DNA from: Candidatus Altimarinota bacterium
GTDB taxonomy: Bacteria > Patescibacteriota > Gracilibacteria > UBA4473
NCBI GenBank assembly: GCA_020631075.1
Contig: JAHDHX010000003.1
Location: 140,117 to 204,116 of the forward strand
Length of the DNA stretch: 64,000 bases
Reading direction: 5' to 3'
The notes below the pieces were generated by a model. It was given only the letters and a program-made list of their open reading frames with translations, made no database searches and was not told the DNA's origin. The stretch's first letter is position 1. Every line of letters begins with the position of its first letter. The position numbers were made by a program, and so were the translations under genes. This document shows positions 26,660-36,615 of this stretch, piece by piece.

Positions 26660-29179
26660 CTACTCAGGGAGGAGTGAGCCCTGCTCGACGGGTTCGACGA
26701 TCAGTGAGATCGACGCGACGGTGTCGTTTTTGGCTTTGAAGAGGATGACCCCCTGAGTGGAGCGGTTGCTGACTTTGATGGTTTCGATCGGGGTACGGAT
26801 GGTTTGGCCTTCGCGGCTGACGATCAAGAGGTCGCCAGCTATGTCACGGCTAATGACGCGCGCGCCCGCGACGAGGCCTGTTTTCTTGGTCAGGTTGGCG
26901 ACCTTGACACCGCTGCCGCCGCGTGACTGGGTGCGGTATTGGTCAACTCGGGTCATCTTGCCCAGACCGTTTTGGGTGACGACGAGGAGTTTGGCTTCGT
27001 CGTCACGCAGGACGTCCATCTCGACCACGGTGTCCCCTGGTTTGAGCTTAATGCCGCGGACACCCGCGGCGTTGCGGCCCATGGGGCGGACGTCGGCCTC
27101 GGGGAAGCGGATGGACTGGCCGTTTTGGGTGACGAGGAAGACTTCGTCTTCGCCTGAGCTGACCTTGGCCCAGTGCAAAAATTCGCCGTCTTTGAGCTTG
27201 AGGGCGATCAAACCCGAGCGGCGGATATTTTGAAATTGGGCGAGGTCGGTCTTTTTGATGGTTCCACCACTGGTACACATAAAGATGTATTCCCCCACTG
27301 AGCGGGAGAGGTTGAGCACTTCGGTAACGCGCTCCTCTGGGCGGAGCTGCAAGAAGTTTACGATTGGGGTGCCTTTGGCGGTGCGGCTCGCTTCGGGGAT
27401 CTCATACATAGGGAGCTGAAACACGCGCCCCTGTGAGGTGAAGAAGAGCAAATCATTGTGACTGGTGCCAAAGATGGACTTGACTATGATGTCTTCGGCC
27501 TTGGTGGTGGCGCCTTTCACCCCGACACCACCACGCTTTTGCGTGCGGAAGTTTTTGGGGGAGAGTCTCTTAATGTAGTTTTTTTCGGTCAAGACGACCA
27601 GCATATCTTCGTCTGGGATGATGTCCTTGGCGTTGAATTCGCCCAGGGCGTGGGCGTGGACCTTGGTGCGGCGGCCGTTGTCGAATTTTACTTTGGCGGC
27701 TTTGAGTTGGTCCTTAATGATGTCGGCTTGAAGAGCACGGTCAGCCAAAATGGCTTCGAGTTCTTTGATGAGGGCTTGCTTCTCGGCGAGTTCGTCTTCG
27801 ATCTTCTTACGCTCAAGCCCAGCAAGAGTCTGCAGTCGCATCTCCAGAATGGCTTTGGTTTGCCTTTCGCTGAGGCCAAACTTGGCCATCAGCGCTTCGG
27901 CGGCGAGTTCTTTGGTTTCGGAGCCGCGGATGATGGCGATGACTTCGTCGATGTGGTCGAGGGCGATCTTGAGCCCTTCGAGGATGTGGGCGCGCTCCTG
28001 CGCGATGCGCAGGTCGTAGCGGGTGCGGCGCTCGATGACTTCGTAGCGGTGGTCGACGAAGTAGGTCAAGACTTGCTTGAGGTTGAGCAATCGCGGGTGG
28101 ATGCCGTCGACGAGGGCGATCATGTTGAGGTTGAAGCTCTTTTGCAGGGGGGTGAGCTTAAAGAGCTGGTTGAGGATTTTTTTCGGGTAGGCGTCACGCT
28201 TGAGCTCGATCACGACCCGAACGCCTTCGCGGTTTGACTCGTCACGCAGGTCAGAGATGCCGTCGATCTTCTTTTCCTTCACGAGGTCGGCGATCTTAAT
28301 GATGAGGTCGGCTTTGTTTACCTGATAGGGGATCTCGGTGACGATGATAGCGTGCTTGCCCCCGCGGATTTCTTCGATGTTGGTGCTGGCGCGCATGATG
28401 ACACCGCCACGGCCTGTTTCGTACATTTTTTTCAGAGCGCCACCGTCGTATATCTCTGCCCCAGTGGGGAAGTCAGGGCCCTTAATGAAGCCCATGAGGT
28501 CTGTGATAGTGGCTTCGGGGTGGTTGACCAGATGGGTGGTGGCGTCGACGAGCTCGGCGAGGTTGTGGGGGGGGATGTTGGTCGCCATACCGACGGCGAT
28601 CCCCATGGTGCCATTAAGAAGGAGCTGTGGCACGGTGCTGGGCATCACGCTGGGCTCGGTGGTGGTGGAGTCGTAGTTGGGCCGAAAGTCGACGGTTTCT
28701 TTTTCAATATCTTCGAGCATGAGCTCGGTGATGCGGGTCATCTTGGCTTCCGTGTAACGCATGGCGGCGGGGTTGTCGCCGTCGAGCGAGCCGAAGTTTC
28801 CTTGGCCGTCCACCAATGGGTAGCGCAGGCTGAAGTCTTGGGCCATCCGCACCATGGACATATATACCGCGCTGTCACCATGCGGGTGGTATTTCCCCAG
28901 CACGGCTCCGACCACGTTGGCGGACTTGCGGTACTTGGCGGTGGGGCGCAGGCCGTTTTCGTGCATGGCGTAGAGGATCCGTCGGTGGACAGGTTTGAGC
29001 CCGTCGCGCACGTCTGGCAACGCCCGTGAGACGATCACCGACATGGCGTAGGAGAGATAAGACTCCTCCATGTCCGTAATAATGTCTCGCATCACGAGGC
29101 GAGGGTTGTTGTCGGGTTCATCTTCGGTGAAGAGCTGGTCTTCGGTGGGGTCTGTCGGTGGGGTTAGGTCGTCTGCCAT
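26660..29179 (-). CDS. gyrA: DNA gyrase subunit A
   Basis: DNA-cleaving subunit of gyrase. Winged-helix/tower core with [19 protein letters not shown], the quinolone-pocket segment [20 protein letters not shown], catalytic Tyr142 in AAMRYTEAK, and [11 protein letters not shown]. The C-terminal half has repeated beta-pinwheel blades, and the GyrA box [10 protein letters not shown]. The Ser of the quinolone region is kept (residue 103), but the position equivalent to E. coli Asp87 is Met107. The ATG at MADDLTPP is chosen; 839 aa is normal. Divergent from fusA. Confidence 0.96.
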   Translation of the reverse strand: MADDLTPPTDPTEDQLFTEDEPDNNPRLVMRDIITDMEESYLSYAMSVIVSRALPDVRDGLKPVHRRILYAMHENGLRPTAKYRKSANVVGAVLGKYHPHGDSAVYMSMVRMAQDFSLRYPLVDGQGNFGSLDGDNPAAMRYTEAKMTRITELMLEDIEKETVDFRPNYDSTTTEPSVMPSTVPQLLLNGTMGIAVGMATNIPPHNLAELVDATTHLVNHPEATITDLMGFIKGPDFPTGAEIYDGGALKKMYETGRGGVIMRASTNIEEIRGGKHAIIVTEIPYQVNKADLIIKIADLVKEKKIDGISDLRDESNREGVRVVIELKRDAYPKKILNQLFKLTPLQKSFNLNMIALVDGIHPRLLNLKQVLTYFVDHRYEVIERRTRYDLRIAQERAHILEGLKIALDHIDEVIAIIRGSETKELAAEALMAKFGLSERQTKAILEMRLQTLAGLERKKIEDELAEKQALIKELEAILADRALQADIIKDQLKAAKVKFDNGRRTKVHAHALGEFNAKDIIPDEDMLVVLTEKNYIKRLSPKNFRTQKRGGVGVKGATTKAEDIIVKSIFGTSHNDLLFFTSQGRVFQLPMYEIPEASRTAKGTPIVNFLQLRPEERVTEVLNLSRSVGEYIFMCTSGGTIKKTDLAQFQNIRRSGLIALKLKDGEFLHWAKVSSGEDEVFLVTQNGQSIRFPEADVRPMGRNAAGVRGIKLKPGDTVVEMDVLRDDEAKLLVVTQNGLGKMTRVDQYRTQSRGGSGVKVANLTKKTGLVAGARVISRDIAGDLLIVSREGQTIRTPIETIKVSNRSTQGVILFKAKNDTVASISLIVEPVEQGSLLPE

Positions 29180-29291
29180 GGGCAAGGTGTCAGCAATGAG
29201 AGGAGGGGGATCGGGGGTAATGTACGAAAAAACCTGCTGGGGGCAAACCGAGGGGGAAAACAAATAGGTGAGCAGAGAATCGATGCACGGT

Positions 29292-29319
29292 TTGACACTG
29301 GGGGGTGCCTCCTTACCAT
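29292..29319 (+). promoter_or_regulatory. Promoter of fusA
   Basis: TTGACA (consensus -35), 16 bp, TACCAT; predicted leader ~35 nt before the ATG. Confidence 0.6.
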
Positions 29320-29360
29320 GCGCGGCGAAACCCTCATTATTTCATACAACCAACTATTAC

Positions 29361-31448
29361 ATGGGTAAAGTGAGTCACTATCCGCTCGACAAGGTGCGGA
29401 ACATCGGAATCATCGCGCACATCGACGCAGGGAAAACCACCTGTACGGAACGGATTTTGTATTACACTGGGAAGTCGCACAAGATCGGTGAAGTGCACGA
29501 AGGGGAGGCCACCATGGACTGGATGGAGCAAGAACAAGAACGCGGAATTACGATTACTTCCGCGGCGACGACGTGTTTCTGGAAAGACTGCCAGATCAAC
29601 ATCATTGACACGCCTGGCCACGTGGACTTCACGGTGGAGGTAGAGCGCTCGCTGCGGGTGCTGGACGGGGCGGTGTGTGTGTTTGACGGGGTGGCGGGGG
29701 TCGAACCCCAGTCTGAAACTGTCTGGCGGCAAGCGGATAAGTACAACGTGCCACGGATGTGTTTCATCAACAAACTGGACCGAACAGGGGCTTCGTTTTG
29801 GCGGAGTTATGACTCGATCTTGCAACGGTTGACCAAAAACGCGTACCCGATCCAGCTGCCGATCGGTGAAGAGAGTGACTTCCAGGGGGTGATCGACCTC
29901 GTGACGATGCGTGCGATCGTGTACTATGACGACCTCGGGAAAGATGTCCGTGATGAGGAAATCCCCGCGGATATGGCCGACAAAGCCCAAGAATGGCACG
30001 AAAAAATGGTCGAAGCCATTGCGGGGAGTGACGAGAGCCTGATGGAGAAGTATCTGGAAGAGGGGGCGCTGACCCAAGATGAGATCATTGCGGGGATCCG
30101 TAAGGCGACTATCGCGGGTGAATTTGTAGGAGTCTTGACCGGGACGGCGCTGAAAAACAAAGGCGTGCAGCCACTGCTGGACGCAGTGACGGCGTACCAG
30201 CCTTCCCCGCTGGACATCACCCCAGCGACGGGGGTCGACCCAGACGACAGCGAAGTAGAAATCGTCCGTAAGTCAGACCAAAATGAACCAACGGCGGCGT
30301 TGGCCTTTAAGATCGCGACTGACCCCTATGTCGGTCGGTTGACCTTCGTGCGGGTGTATAGCGGTGAGCTAAAGTCTGGCTCTTATGTCTACAACCCAGT
30401 GAGTGGCAAAAAGGAGCGTATCGGGCGGTTGCTGCAGATGCACGCCAACACCCGAGAAGAAATTGACGCCATCCCTGCGGGGCACATCGGGGCGGTGGTG
30501 GGCCTGAAGGCGACCCGCACGGGGGACACGCTCTGTGACGAAGACAACCAAGTGGTGCTCGAATCGATTGAGTTCCCTGAGCCAGTGATTTCGATTTCTA
30601 TCGAGCCGAAAACCAAAGCCGACCAAGAAAAAATGGGGATCGCGCTGCAGAAGCTGGCCGAGGAAGATCCGACCTTCCGTGTGCACACGGACGAAGAAAC
30701 CAACCAGACGATTATCTCGGGGATGGGTGAGTTGCACTTGGACATCATCGTGGACCGTATGAAGCGAGAATTTAAGGTGGAGGCCAACATTGGTCGGCCA
30801 CAGGTGGCGTACCGTGAGACGATCTCGCAGGAGACTGCGTATGAGTATGTCCACAAGAAGCAGTCAGGTGGTCGGGGGCAATTTGGTCATGTGATTGGGT
30901 TTATCCGCCCTGCGGAGCCCGGTACTGGTTTCAAATTTATCAACAGCATTAAGGGGGCGTCGATCCCAAATGAGTACATCCCTGGGTGTCAGAAAGGGTT
31001 CCAAGAGGCGATGACGCGGGGGATCCGCGCGGGGTACCCCGTGGTGGACGTGGAAGTGGAGCTGACCGACGGAAACTACCATGATGTGGACTCGTCTGAG
31101 CTGGCCTTCAAGATTGCGGCGATTTCAGCCTTTAAAGAAACGGCCCCCAAGGCTGGGGCGAGCATCATCGAGCCGATGATGGACGTGGAGGTGATCACGC
31201 CTGATGATTACATTGGTGATGTGATGGGGAATTTGTCCTCGAAACGGGGGATCATCCAAGAGACTGGTGACCGCGGGCTGGCGAAATTTATCAAAGCGAA
31301 GGTGCCGCTGTCGGAGATGTTTGGGTATGCGACTGACCTGCGGTCGATGACTCAAGGTCGAGCGAGTTATAGCATGGAATTTGGTGAATACGCCAAAGTG
31401 CCTGAAAGTGTGGCCAAGAAAATTATCGAAGAACGAACGGGAGCTTAG
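29361..31448 (+). CDS. fusA: Elongation factor G
   Basis: GTPase that drives ribosomal translocation. G1 is AHIDAGKTT, with switch region [14 protein letters not shown]3 DTPGH and G4 NKLD. Domains II-V follow, including [18 protein letters not shown] and the conserved [10 protein letters not shown] block. 695 aa is the standard length. The frame is open 31 codons upstream, but the ATG at [18 protein letters not shown] fits the family start. Monocistronic between a consensus -35 promoter and a strong terminator. Confidence 0.97.
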   Translation: MGKVSHYPLDKVRNIGIIAHIDAGKTTCTERILYYTGKSHKIGEVHEGEATMDWMEQEQERGITITSAATTCFWKDCQINIIDTPGHVDFTVEVERSLRVLDGAVCVFDGVAGVEPQSETVWRQADKYNVPRMCFINKLDRTGASFWRSYDSILQRLTKNAYPIQLPIGEESDFQGVIDLVTMRAIVYYDDLGKDVRDEEIPADMADKAQEWHEKMVEAIAGSDESLMEKYLEEGALTQDEIIAGIRKATIAGEFVGVLTGTALKNKGVQPLLDAVTAYQPSPLDITPATGVDPDDSEVEIVRKSDQNEPTAALAFKIATDPYVGRLTFVRVYSGELKSGSYVYNPVSGKKERIGRLLQMHANTREEIDAIPAGHIGAVVGLKATRTGDTLCDEDNQVVLESIEFPEPVISISIEPKTKADQEKMGIALQKLAEEDPTFRVHTDEETNQTIISGMGELHLDIIVDRMKREFKVEANIGRPQVAYRETISQETAYEYVHKKQSGGRGQFGHVIGFIRPAEPGTGFKFINSIKGASIPNEYIPGCQKGFQEAMTRGIRAGYPVVDVEVELTDGNYHDVDSSELAFKIAAISAFKETAPKAGASIIEPMMDVEVITPDDYIGDVMGNLSSKRGIIQETGDRGLAKFIKAKVPLSEMFGYATDLRSMTQGRASYSMEFGEYAKVPESVAKKIIEERTGA

Positions 31449-31481
31449 AGATTGATTTTACTTGTCCGTATTACAGAAAAA

Positions 31482-31508
31482 GCCCCCCTCAGCTGAGGGG
31501 GGCTTTTT
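31482..31508. terminator. Bidirectional terminator between fusA and the convergent envelope gene
   Basis: A perfect 11-bp palindromic stem GCCCCCCTCAG / CTGAGGGGGGC with TTTTT on the plus strand and AAAAA on the other side, so it can act both ways. Confidence 0.88.
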
Positions 31509-31523
31509 GGTAGCAAGTGACTC

Positions 31524-32534
31524 TTACTTATGCCGTTTGATCCAGTCGAGGGGGGTGTATTCACCCAGGTGGTGACGGTGGAGCAAATGCTCACGCAGGA
31601 AGCGTTGGCGGGAAATCTTGGGGGTGTCGCCGTCGAAGCGCAGGAGCGGAGTGAGGGGGGGCTCGCCAAAGGCTCGCTCGGGGTGAGGGTGGTAGCGCAG
31701 CCAGGCGACGGAGTCATGGAGGTGGGCACGGCGGTTGGTGCTGATTTCGTAGAGGAGCCACAGCAGAAACAGCAACGCCAGCCCGCCAAGCAAGTAGGGA
31801 AAATAGGGCGTGACCCACTGCCAAAAAGGGTCCAGCAGGGGTTTACTTTTCCGATCGTGGATTTCTTGCCACTGTCGGGGGATGACGTAACTGTAGGCGG
31901 GGTCGATGAAGCTGGGGTCGGTGAGGTCGACCTGCGCTTGCAGCACTTGGGTTTGCTCGCCTTGGTCAACGGTGAGTTGGAGGTCAAGGGGGGTGTCGTC
32001 ACGCGTGAAGCGGCCGACCCACTCGGCCCCAGTGGCCCGCAGGGGCGTGGTGCCGACCGAATATAAATCTGTCAACATCTCCTCCCCCACCCCGAGGGTG
32101 ACTTGGGTGAAGTACTCCGTGGGGGCGTGGGTGTCGAGGAAGGCATTAAAGCGGACCACCCCTGCGTCGACCCCCGAGGCCGTAAAGGTGGGGACGTCTA
32201 ACCCAGTTTGGCCCAGGCCAAGGACGATCACGGTGGGGTCTGTCAGCTGGGCTTCGGCCTCCGCCACGGTGACGACCTGCGCAGTGGGGAACTGGCGAAT
32301 TTCGGCCAGCACGGCTTCGTAGTCGGCGACTTCATTGGGCGAGAAACCCCGCGCAAACACCACCTGCGGCGCGCGCCCGACCGCGTCGGGCCCCGGCAGC
32401 ACGACTATCCGCACAAAACCAGGGGTGTCTTCGGTGCGGAAGACTTCAAACTCTGCCAGCTGGGCGTGTGCGCCCCCACCGACGAGCCCGATGACGGCCA
32501 GCAATGCAGCGAAAAGTGTTGTCCGAATTCTCAT
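31524..32534 (-). CDS. Secreted/membrane protein of unknown function, single C-terminal span
   Basis: Signal peptide (residues 1-24, ending GGGAHA), ~215-residue extracellular region, one membrane helix near residues 245-265 (YLLGGLALLFLLWLLYEI) and a basic cytoplasmic tail of ~70 residues. The N-terminal part (VVFARGFSPNEVADYEAVLAE) has the look of a small alpha/beta domain but I cannot name it. It lies 14 bp downstream of the M23/SLH gene on the same strand, so the two may form an envelope operon; a TAAAAT box 8 nt before the ATG could also give it its own leaderless transcript. Confidence 0.75.
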   Translation of the reverse strand: MRIRTTLFAALLAVIGLVGGGAHAQLAEFEVFRTEDTPGFVRIVVLPGPDAVGRAPQVVFARGFSPNEVADYEAVLAEIRQFPTAQVVTVAEAEAQLTDPTVIVLGLGQTGLDVPTFTASGVDAGVVRFNAFLDTHAPTEYFTQVTLGVGEEMLTDLYSVGTTPLRATGAEWVGRFTRDDTPLDLQLTVDQGEQTQVLQAQVDLTDPSFIDPAYSYVIPRQWQEIHDRKSKPLLDPFWQWVTPYFPYLLGGLALLFLLWLLYEISTNRRAHLHDSVAWLRYHPHPERAFGEPPLTPLLRFDGDTPKISRQRFLREHLLHRHHLGEYTPLDWIKRHK

Positions 32535-32548
32535 TCGGAATTATTTTA

Positions 32549-34549
32549 TTATATATTTAGTAATTTGTACAATATAAATGCGGCTTCACCGCGGGTTATG
32601 CTTTCGTGCGGTTGCACGCGATAGACTCGATTGGCGGGGAGGGCTTCGTGCTCAAGCGCGTAGGCGATGTAGGGCGCAAACCAGTCGCTGGAGCGGACAT
32701 CTTTCGCCACCCGATGATATGGCTGGGGGATCTGGGCCCCAGTGGTGCGAGCGGCCAGCGTGACAAACTCGGCCCGAGTGACTGACCGTGCTGGGCGGAA
32801 GGTGTTGTCGTCGTACCCAGTGACGTACTGGTGGGTGAGGGCTGTTTCTAGGTACGGGACGTACCACGTGTTGGGCTCTGTGTCGTGGAAGGGGAGGTCA
32901 ACGGTGTAAGCGAGGTCAATCCCCAGACCTTCGATCAATAGTTTGACGGTTTCCGCGCGGTTGACTTCGTTGTCTGGGCGATAGGTTTGGTCTTGGTATC
33001 CGTTGATCACTCCGCGCTGGTGCAGTGCTTTGATTGCCTCGGCATACTGATGGTCAGTGATGTCTTTCAGCGTTGAGTGGGGTTCGGGGGCTGGAGCTGG
33101 CTGTAACTGGGGTTCTGCAGGTGGTTCTGGCGCACTGTCGGGTATGAGTTTGGGCTGCGGCAGTGGTGGGGTGACGGTGGTGGGTTTTTCTTGCCCGTCT
33201 ATGACGGCTGAAGCGGTCTGGCCCCAGGCCCCTTCGGCGATCACCTTCATGCCTGCAGTTGACTGGGTGAGGAGGTCAACGGTCGCTTGGCCGTTTTGCA
33301 GCTGGTGCGCGGTGAGGTAGGTCGGACTGAGGAAGGCTTGGTCACCCAGACTCGTCCGCAGGCGTACCCCTGCCGACAAGTCGGTCGCGGGGTCGATGGT
33401 GAGAGTGACTTGGGTGACCTCCCCCGCGGTGTAGGCCTCTGGGGTGATCCATTGGGGTTCCGCAACTGGCTGGCTGGCGGCACTGGGGACGTAGCCCTCG
33501 TTAGCGGGTGGCTCTGGTGTAGTGTTGGCTTTGAGCATTTGCCCGAGGGTTGTTTCGGTGGAAAGACCTGCCTCAACCGTGAGGTCAGCGGTGGGGATAA
33601 AATCTTGGTATTGCATTACCCACGCCATCGGGTCGATGGTGTACTGATAGGCTTTCTGTTTGCCATACCCCATCCTCACACCGTCAAAAAATGAGTTTAT
33701 GCCCGCGGCTTCGATCTCTTTCCAAGTGAAAGGCCAGTAGGGAGAAAAGGGGGCTTGGTTGGTGTCGATCTGGAAATGAAGATGAGGGGTGGTGCTCATC
33801 CCCGTTGAGCCGACCTGACCGATCACTTCGCCTTTGGTGACGGTTTGCCCCACCTGCACAAACTCCGCTGACAGATGAGAGTAAGACGAACGGTAGGTGG
33901 TGCGTGTGTTGGCGTTGTCGAGGGCGGGCACCCCGACGTGGGTCACGACGACGTGCAGCCCTGAGCCATACTTTGAGGCTTCGGCCTTCGTTACGACCCC
34001 ATTGGCAATGGCGTGGACTGGGGTGCCTGTCGGGGCCTTGATGTCCACGGCCAAGTGCGACCCACTGTGGGCGGTGCCGTCGAGCTCGTAGTTGCCCATA
34101 TACGGCACGCTGTACGTTATGTAGGCGTTGATTCGGTCTTTGTCGGTGATGGTCGTACCACGCACGTCGGTGAAATTAGGGGTATAGTCAGGGATGGGGA
34201 TGATCTTGCCCGCGGGGAGCTGGTCAAAGCGCATTTGCCGCTCGGCGGGGGTGAGCTGTGACCAGTCGGCCATCTGCTGCACGGGCATGGTGGTGCCGGT
34301 GAACTCAATGGGCTGGCTGTCGATCAAAGACGTCCGAAAAAGATAGGAACGCTCACCCAGCCACTGGGAACTGAAAAGAGACACGAGCAAGAAGCCGACG
34401 ATCACGAGGGCAAATGGTTTCTCACGGAAGAATCGCTCCCAGCTGTAGGTCGTGTCTCGTACCTTCCGCGCGGTGAACCCGTGCGCTGTGGGCGGCAGCG
34501 GGGTGTGCTGGTCGGTCACGGGTCGGATTTCATAGTCAAATTCAGACAT
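32549..34549 (-). CDS. Membrane-anchored M23 metallopeptidase with three SLH domains
   Basis: Cell-wall hydrolase-like protein. A single membrane anchor is at residues ~46-61 (FALVIVGFLLVSLFS). The peptidase domain is at ~150-290 with the zinc motifs H165-LAV-D169 and H256-L-H258 (LytM/LAS type, intact). A Pro/Glu-rich linker and a beta-rich region follow, then three SLH repeats at ~485-666 (e.g. GVINGYQDQTYRPDNEVNRA, YVTGYDDNTFRPARSVTRAE), which typically bind S-layer or secondary cell-wall polymer. The combination suggests a surface enzyme that trims peptidoglycan or a structural scaffold for an S-layer. Confidence 0.9.
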   Translation of the reverse strand: MSEFDYEIRPVTDQHTPLPPTAHGFTARKVRDTTYSWERFFREKPFALVIVGFLLVSLFSSQWLGERSYLFRTSLIDSQPIEFTGTTMPVQQMADWSQLTPAERQMRFDQLPAGKIIPIPDYTPNFTDVRGTTITDKDRINAYITYSVPYMGNYELDGTAHSGSHLAVDIKAPTGTPVHAIANGVVTKAEASKYGSGLHVVVTHVGVPALDNANTRTTYRSSYSHLSAEFVQVGQTVTKGEVIGQVGSTGMSTTPHLHFQIDTNQAPFSPYWPFTWKEIEAAGINSFFDGVRMGYGKQKAYQYTIDPMAWVMQYQDFIPTADLTVEAGLSTETTLGQMLKANTTPEPPANEGYVPSAASQPVAEPQWITPEAYTAGEVTQVTLTIDPATDLSAGVRLRTSLGDQAFLSPTYLTAHQLQNGQATVDLLTQSTAGMKVIAEGAWGQTASAVIDGQEKPTTVTPPLPQPKLIPDSAPEPPAEPQLQPAPAPEPHSTLKDITDHQYAEAIKALHQRGVINGYQDQTYRPDNEVNRAETVKLLIEGLGIDLAYTVDLPFHDTEPNTWYVPYLETALTHQYVTGYDDNTFRPARSVTRAEFVTLAARTTGAQIPQPYHRVAKDVRSSDWFAPYIAYALEHEALPANRVYRVQPHESITRGEAAFILYKLLNI

Positions 34550-34585
34550 CCTTGGCGGTCGGGGAAAGGCAAAAGGTATCTGGTA

Positions 34586-34614
34586 ATTATACGCCTTTCA
34601 CAAGGCAAAAACAA
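34586..34614 (-). promoter_or_regulatory. Promoter of the M23/SLH gene
   Basis: Minus strand TTGTTT, 17 bp, TATAAT; about 37 nt upstream of the ATG. Confidence 0.6.
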
Positions 34615-34633
34615 TCACCTGACACAGTTTGAC

Positions 34634-34662
34634 TTGCACCAGCCGCACACACGGTGTAAATT
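34634..34662 (+). promoter_or_regulatory. Promoter upstream of tRNA-Arg
   Basis: TTGCAC, 17 bp, TAAATT. The predicted [16 protein letters not shown] ~90 nt before the tRNA; the leader holds no recognisable gene. Confidence 0.5.
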
Positions 34663-34759
34663 CCTGTGCGCTGTTTCCTTTAGCGGCTTTCCTCGCCTTT
34701 TACGCTTCGGCCAAGGTGAAGAAACGATGAAAGAAGTCAGCCAGTAGGTCTTAACAGGT

Positions 34760-34836
34760 GCACGCGTAGCTCAGCTGGATAGAGCACTGGTCTTCGGAAC
34801 CAGGTGTCGGGGGTTCGAATCCCTCCGCGTGTACCA
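34760..34836 (+). tRNA. tRNA-Arg (anticodon UCG)
   Basis: Acceptor GCACGCG / CGCGTGT (G1-U72 wobble), D arm GCTC...GAGC, anticodon stem CTGGT/ACCAG with loop CTTCGGA (anticodon TCG), T arm GGGGG-TTCGAAT-CCCTC, A73 and an encoded CCA. It marks the left border of the AT-rich island. Confidence 0.95.
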
Positions 34837-34846
34837 ACCACCTTTT

Positions 34847-34870
34847 AAGCCTTTCTAGGAACGGCTTTTC
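34847..34870 (+). terminator. Weak terminator after tRNA-Arg
   Basis: AAGCC / GGCTT stem with 11-nt loop, then TTC. Short stem. Confidence 0.35.
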
Positions 34871-35065
34871 AGGGTATCCTGGACAAGCGAACTTTGTGGG
34901 ATTCGAACTTCAAAAAACGCTTTAAGTCACTGATAGACTGTTCTTTTTTGTACTAGACCCTTTGCCTTGAGTTTTCTGAACACCTGTGATTTTCCTGCAA
35001 GGGCAAGTAGGCTCGCTATTTTGGGGCTATTCTTATGTTTCTAAATCACAGATGTTTCTCTGTTT

Positions 35066-35084
35066 AAAAGAGGAAAATTCCTCT
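35066..35084 (-). terminator. Terminator after the first serine recombinase gene
   Basis: Minus strand AGAGGA-ATTT-TCCTCT followed by TTT, ~35 nt past the recombinase stop. The rest of this 280-bp gap holds an inverted repeat CTGTGATTT/AAATCACAG (34984-34992, 35043-35051), possibly a recombinase site. Confidence 0.5.
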
Positions 35085-35117
35085 CGCACTTTGTTCAGAA
35101 TTCCCACAATCATCGGC

Positions 35118-36350
35118 CTAGAATCGGAGCTGTCGAGCGATTATTTTTAGCGTTTCAGGGAGAACTTGCATCAGCTGATATCGGTCAAATCGGTTCCCAT
35201 TTTTGAGAAGATATGCAATGTATTGCTCTTCATTTATTGTCGTGAAATGCTGGATTTTTTCGACCTCTCTTTTGATCCGTTTTTGCAAGATTTTGGGCTT
35301 TTCGGAAGCCTCAATCAGCCGTGCGATCTGACTCCAGAATGTCTCTTCATTCACATATTTTTCTTTGCAATTCCCAGCTCGTGATTGCTGACAGACGAAG
35401 TACGTATGCTGTTTCCCATTTGGCTTTTGAGTGGTTGTCCGCGTGATTTTTGATCCACATTTGCCACACTTCACACGCTTAAGAATGTAGGAAACACTGT
35501 GGCATTTTTCACGGCTCTTATTTAGACCGAGCGCGACTTGGGTCTTCTCATAGAGCTTTTTCGTGATGATGGGCTCATTTTCTCCTTTGTACCAGTTTCC
35601 TGATCCTTTCGGATATTCAAATTCGCCGTAGTAGAACGAATCTTTCAAGATGTTGTATATCGAGCCGAGTGAGACCTTTTTCCCTGTGCGAGACCGAAGT
35701 CCCATTTCATAGACGACTTCGGCGGCATCTCGCCCTGAGTGTCCTTCATCGGCAACTAGCTCAAAGAGTTTTTTGATATGCGATGACCGCTCTTCATCGA
35801 TTTGCACTTTTGACGGAGCTTTCCAGTTGAATGGATCTCGCCACATTTTGAATCCGAGCGGTTGCCTCCCGGGTCTTTTTCCTCTTTCACAGCTGGCTAC
35901 GAGCCCTCGCATGATATTTTTCCCCCGATAATCATTTTCCAGCTTTGCCTGACTTCCAAGGAGCATGAGTAGGAACTTTTCATCAGGCGTATTTGTGAAA
36001 GTTTGATCAAATGTTCTCACTTCATGCAGATGACCTCTATCCATCAGATCGACTAAACGTCCAAGGTCTCCAGCGTTCCGACTGAGGCGATCTGGTGCCC
36101 AAGCCAGCACCGCATTCCATTCATCGTTCATGAGTCCCGTAAGGAGTTCCGTAAACCCCTCTCGGTTCTCAGCTTGTTTCGCAGACTTACTTTCTTCAAT
36201 GACATGCACGACCTCTAAATTGTGCTTCATAGCTAGTTTTGTCATCTCTGCCATTTGTGCCCCGAGGCTCGCAGTTTGTCTTTCGTCTGATTCAGATGAT
36301 TTCCGAGCATAGAGGCAGTAACGAAGCGGTATTGGTTGCGTGTTTTTCAT
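35118..36350 (-). CDS. Large serine recombinase (resolvase/integrase type)
   Basis: N-terminal resolvase domain with LYARKSSESDERQ (nucleophile Ser18) and the catalytic Arg segment WAPDRLSRNAGDL. A recombinase domain follows (PLGFKMWRDPFNW, SIYNILKDSFYYGEFEYPKG), then a zinc-ribbon (KCGKCGSK...CQQ...C) and a C-terminal helical region. 410 aa is short for this class but all the core parts are there. Large serine recombinases integrate or excise mobile elements at short att sites without needing tRNA homology. It is a clear paralogue of the next recombinase, in the same orientation. Confidence 0.92.
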   Translation of the reverse strand: MKNTQPIPLRYCLYARKSSESDERQTASLGAQMAEMTKLAMKHNLEVVHVIEESKSAKQAENREGFTELLTGLMNDEWNAVLAWAPDRLSRNAGDLGRLVDLMDRGHLHEVRTFDQTFTNTPDEKFLLMLLGSQAKLENDYRGKNIMRGLVASCERGKRPGRQPLGFKMWRDPFNWKAPSKVQIDEERSSHIKKLFELVADEGHSGRDAAEVVYEMGLRSRTGKKVSLGSIYNILKDSFYYGEFEYPKGSGNWYKGENEPIITKKLYEKTQVALGLNKSREKCHSVSYILKRVKCGKCGSKITRTTTQKPNGKQHTYFVCQQSRAGNCKEKYVNEETFWSQIARLIEASEKPKILQKRIKREVEKIQHFTTINEEQYIAYLLKNGNRFDRYQLMQVLPETLKIIARQLRF

Positions 36351-36411
36351 TACTTACACTAAGCCTGCACAATCTGTTAATAGCTAGGCGAAAAGCGACC
36401 TAATGCCTCTA

Positions 36412-36600
36412 TGTTCAGCTCTCATAAGCAAGCTGAACAGGCGAACTTTTTGCCCTATTTTTATCACTCAAAACTCCAAAGATCCTTTCACTGATTGAAA
36501 TGCTCTCGTGGCACATTCGCATCCCTAAAAGCGTACCAACACGAGCATAGGGTATTACCGATACCCGCAAGGCTGGCAAGACGTGCGCTTGCCAGTTTTT
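36412..36600 (+). ncRNA. Structured plus-strand stretch between the recombinases (candidate RNA)
   Basis: Three stem-loops occur in order on the plus strand: TGTTCAGCT/AGCTGAACA (36412-36439), GGGTAT-TACCG-ATACCC (36550-36566) and CTGGCAAG-7 nt-CTTGCCAG followed by TTTTT (36573-36600), the last a good terminator. No gene on this strand precedes it; both neighbouring genes are on the minus strand. It may be a small RNA, or the terminator of an antisense transcript. A promoter is not obvious. Confidence 0.35.
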
Positions 36601-36615
36601 AGAATATGCCCTCAA

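Noticed and set aside
34760..34836. tRNA-Arg as integration site with a duplicated 3' end
   Set aside because: No second copy of its 3' part was found toward 60.5 kb; large serine recombinases usually do not use tRNA ends.
36415..36615. Minus-strand 66-aa ORF between the recombinases
   Set aside because: It lies over the plus-strand hairpins and has no start signal or family resemblance.
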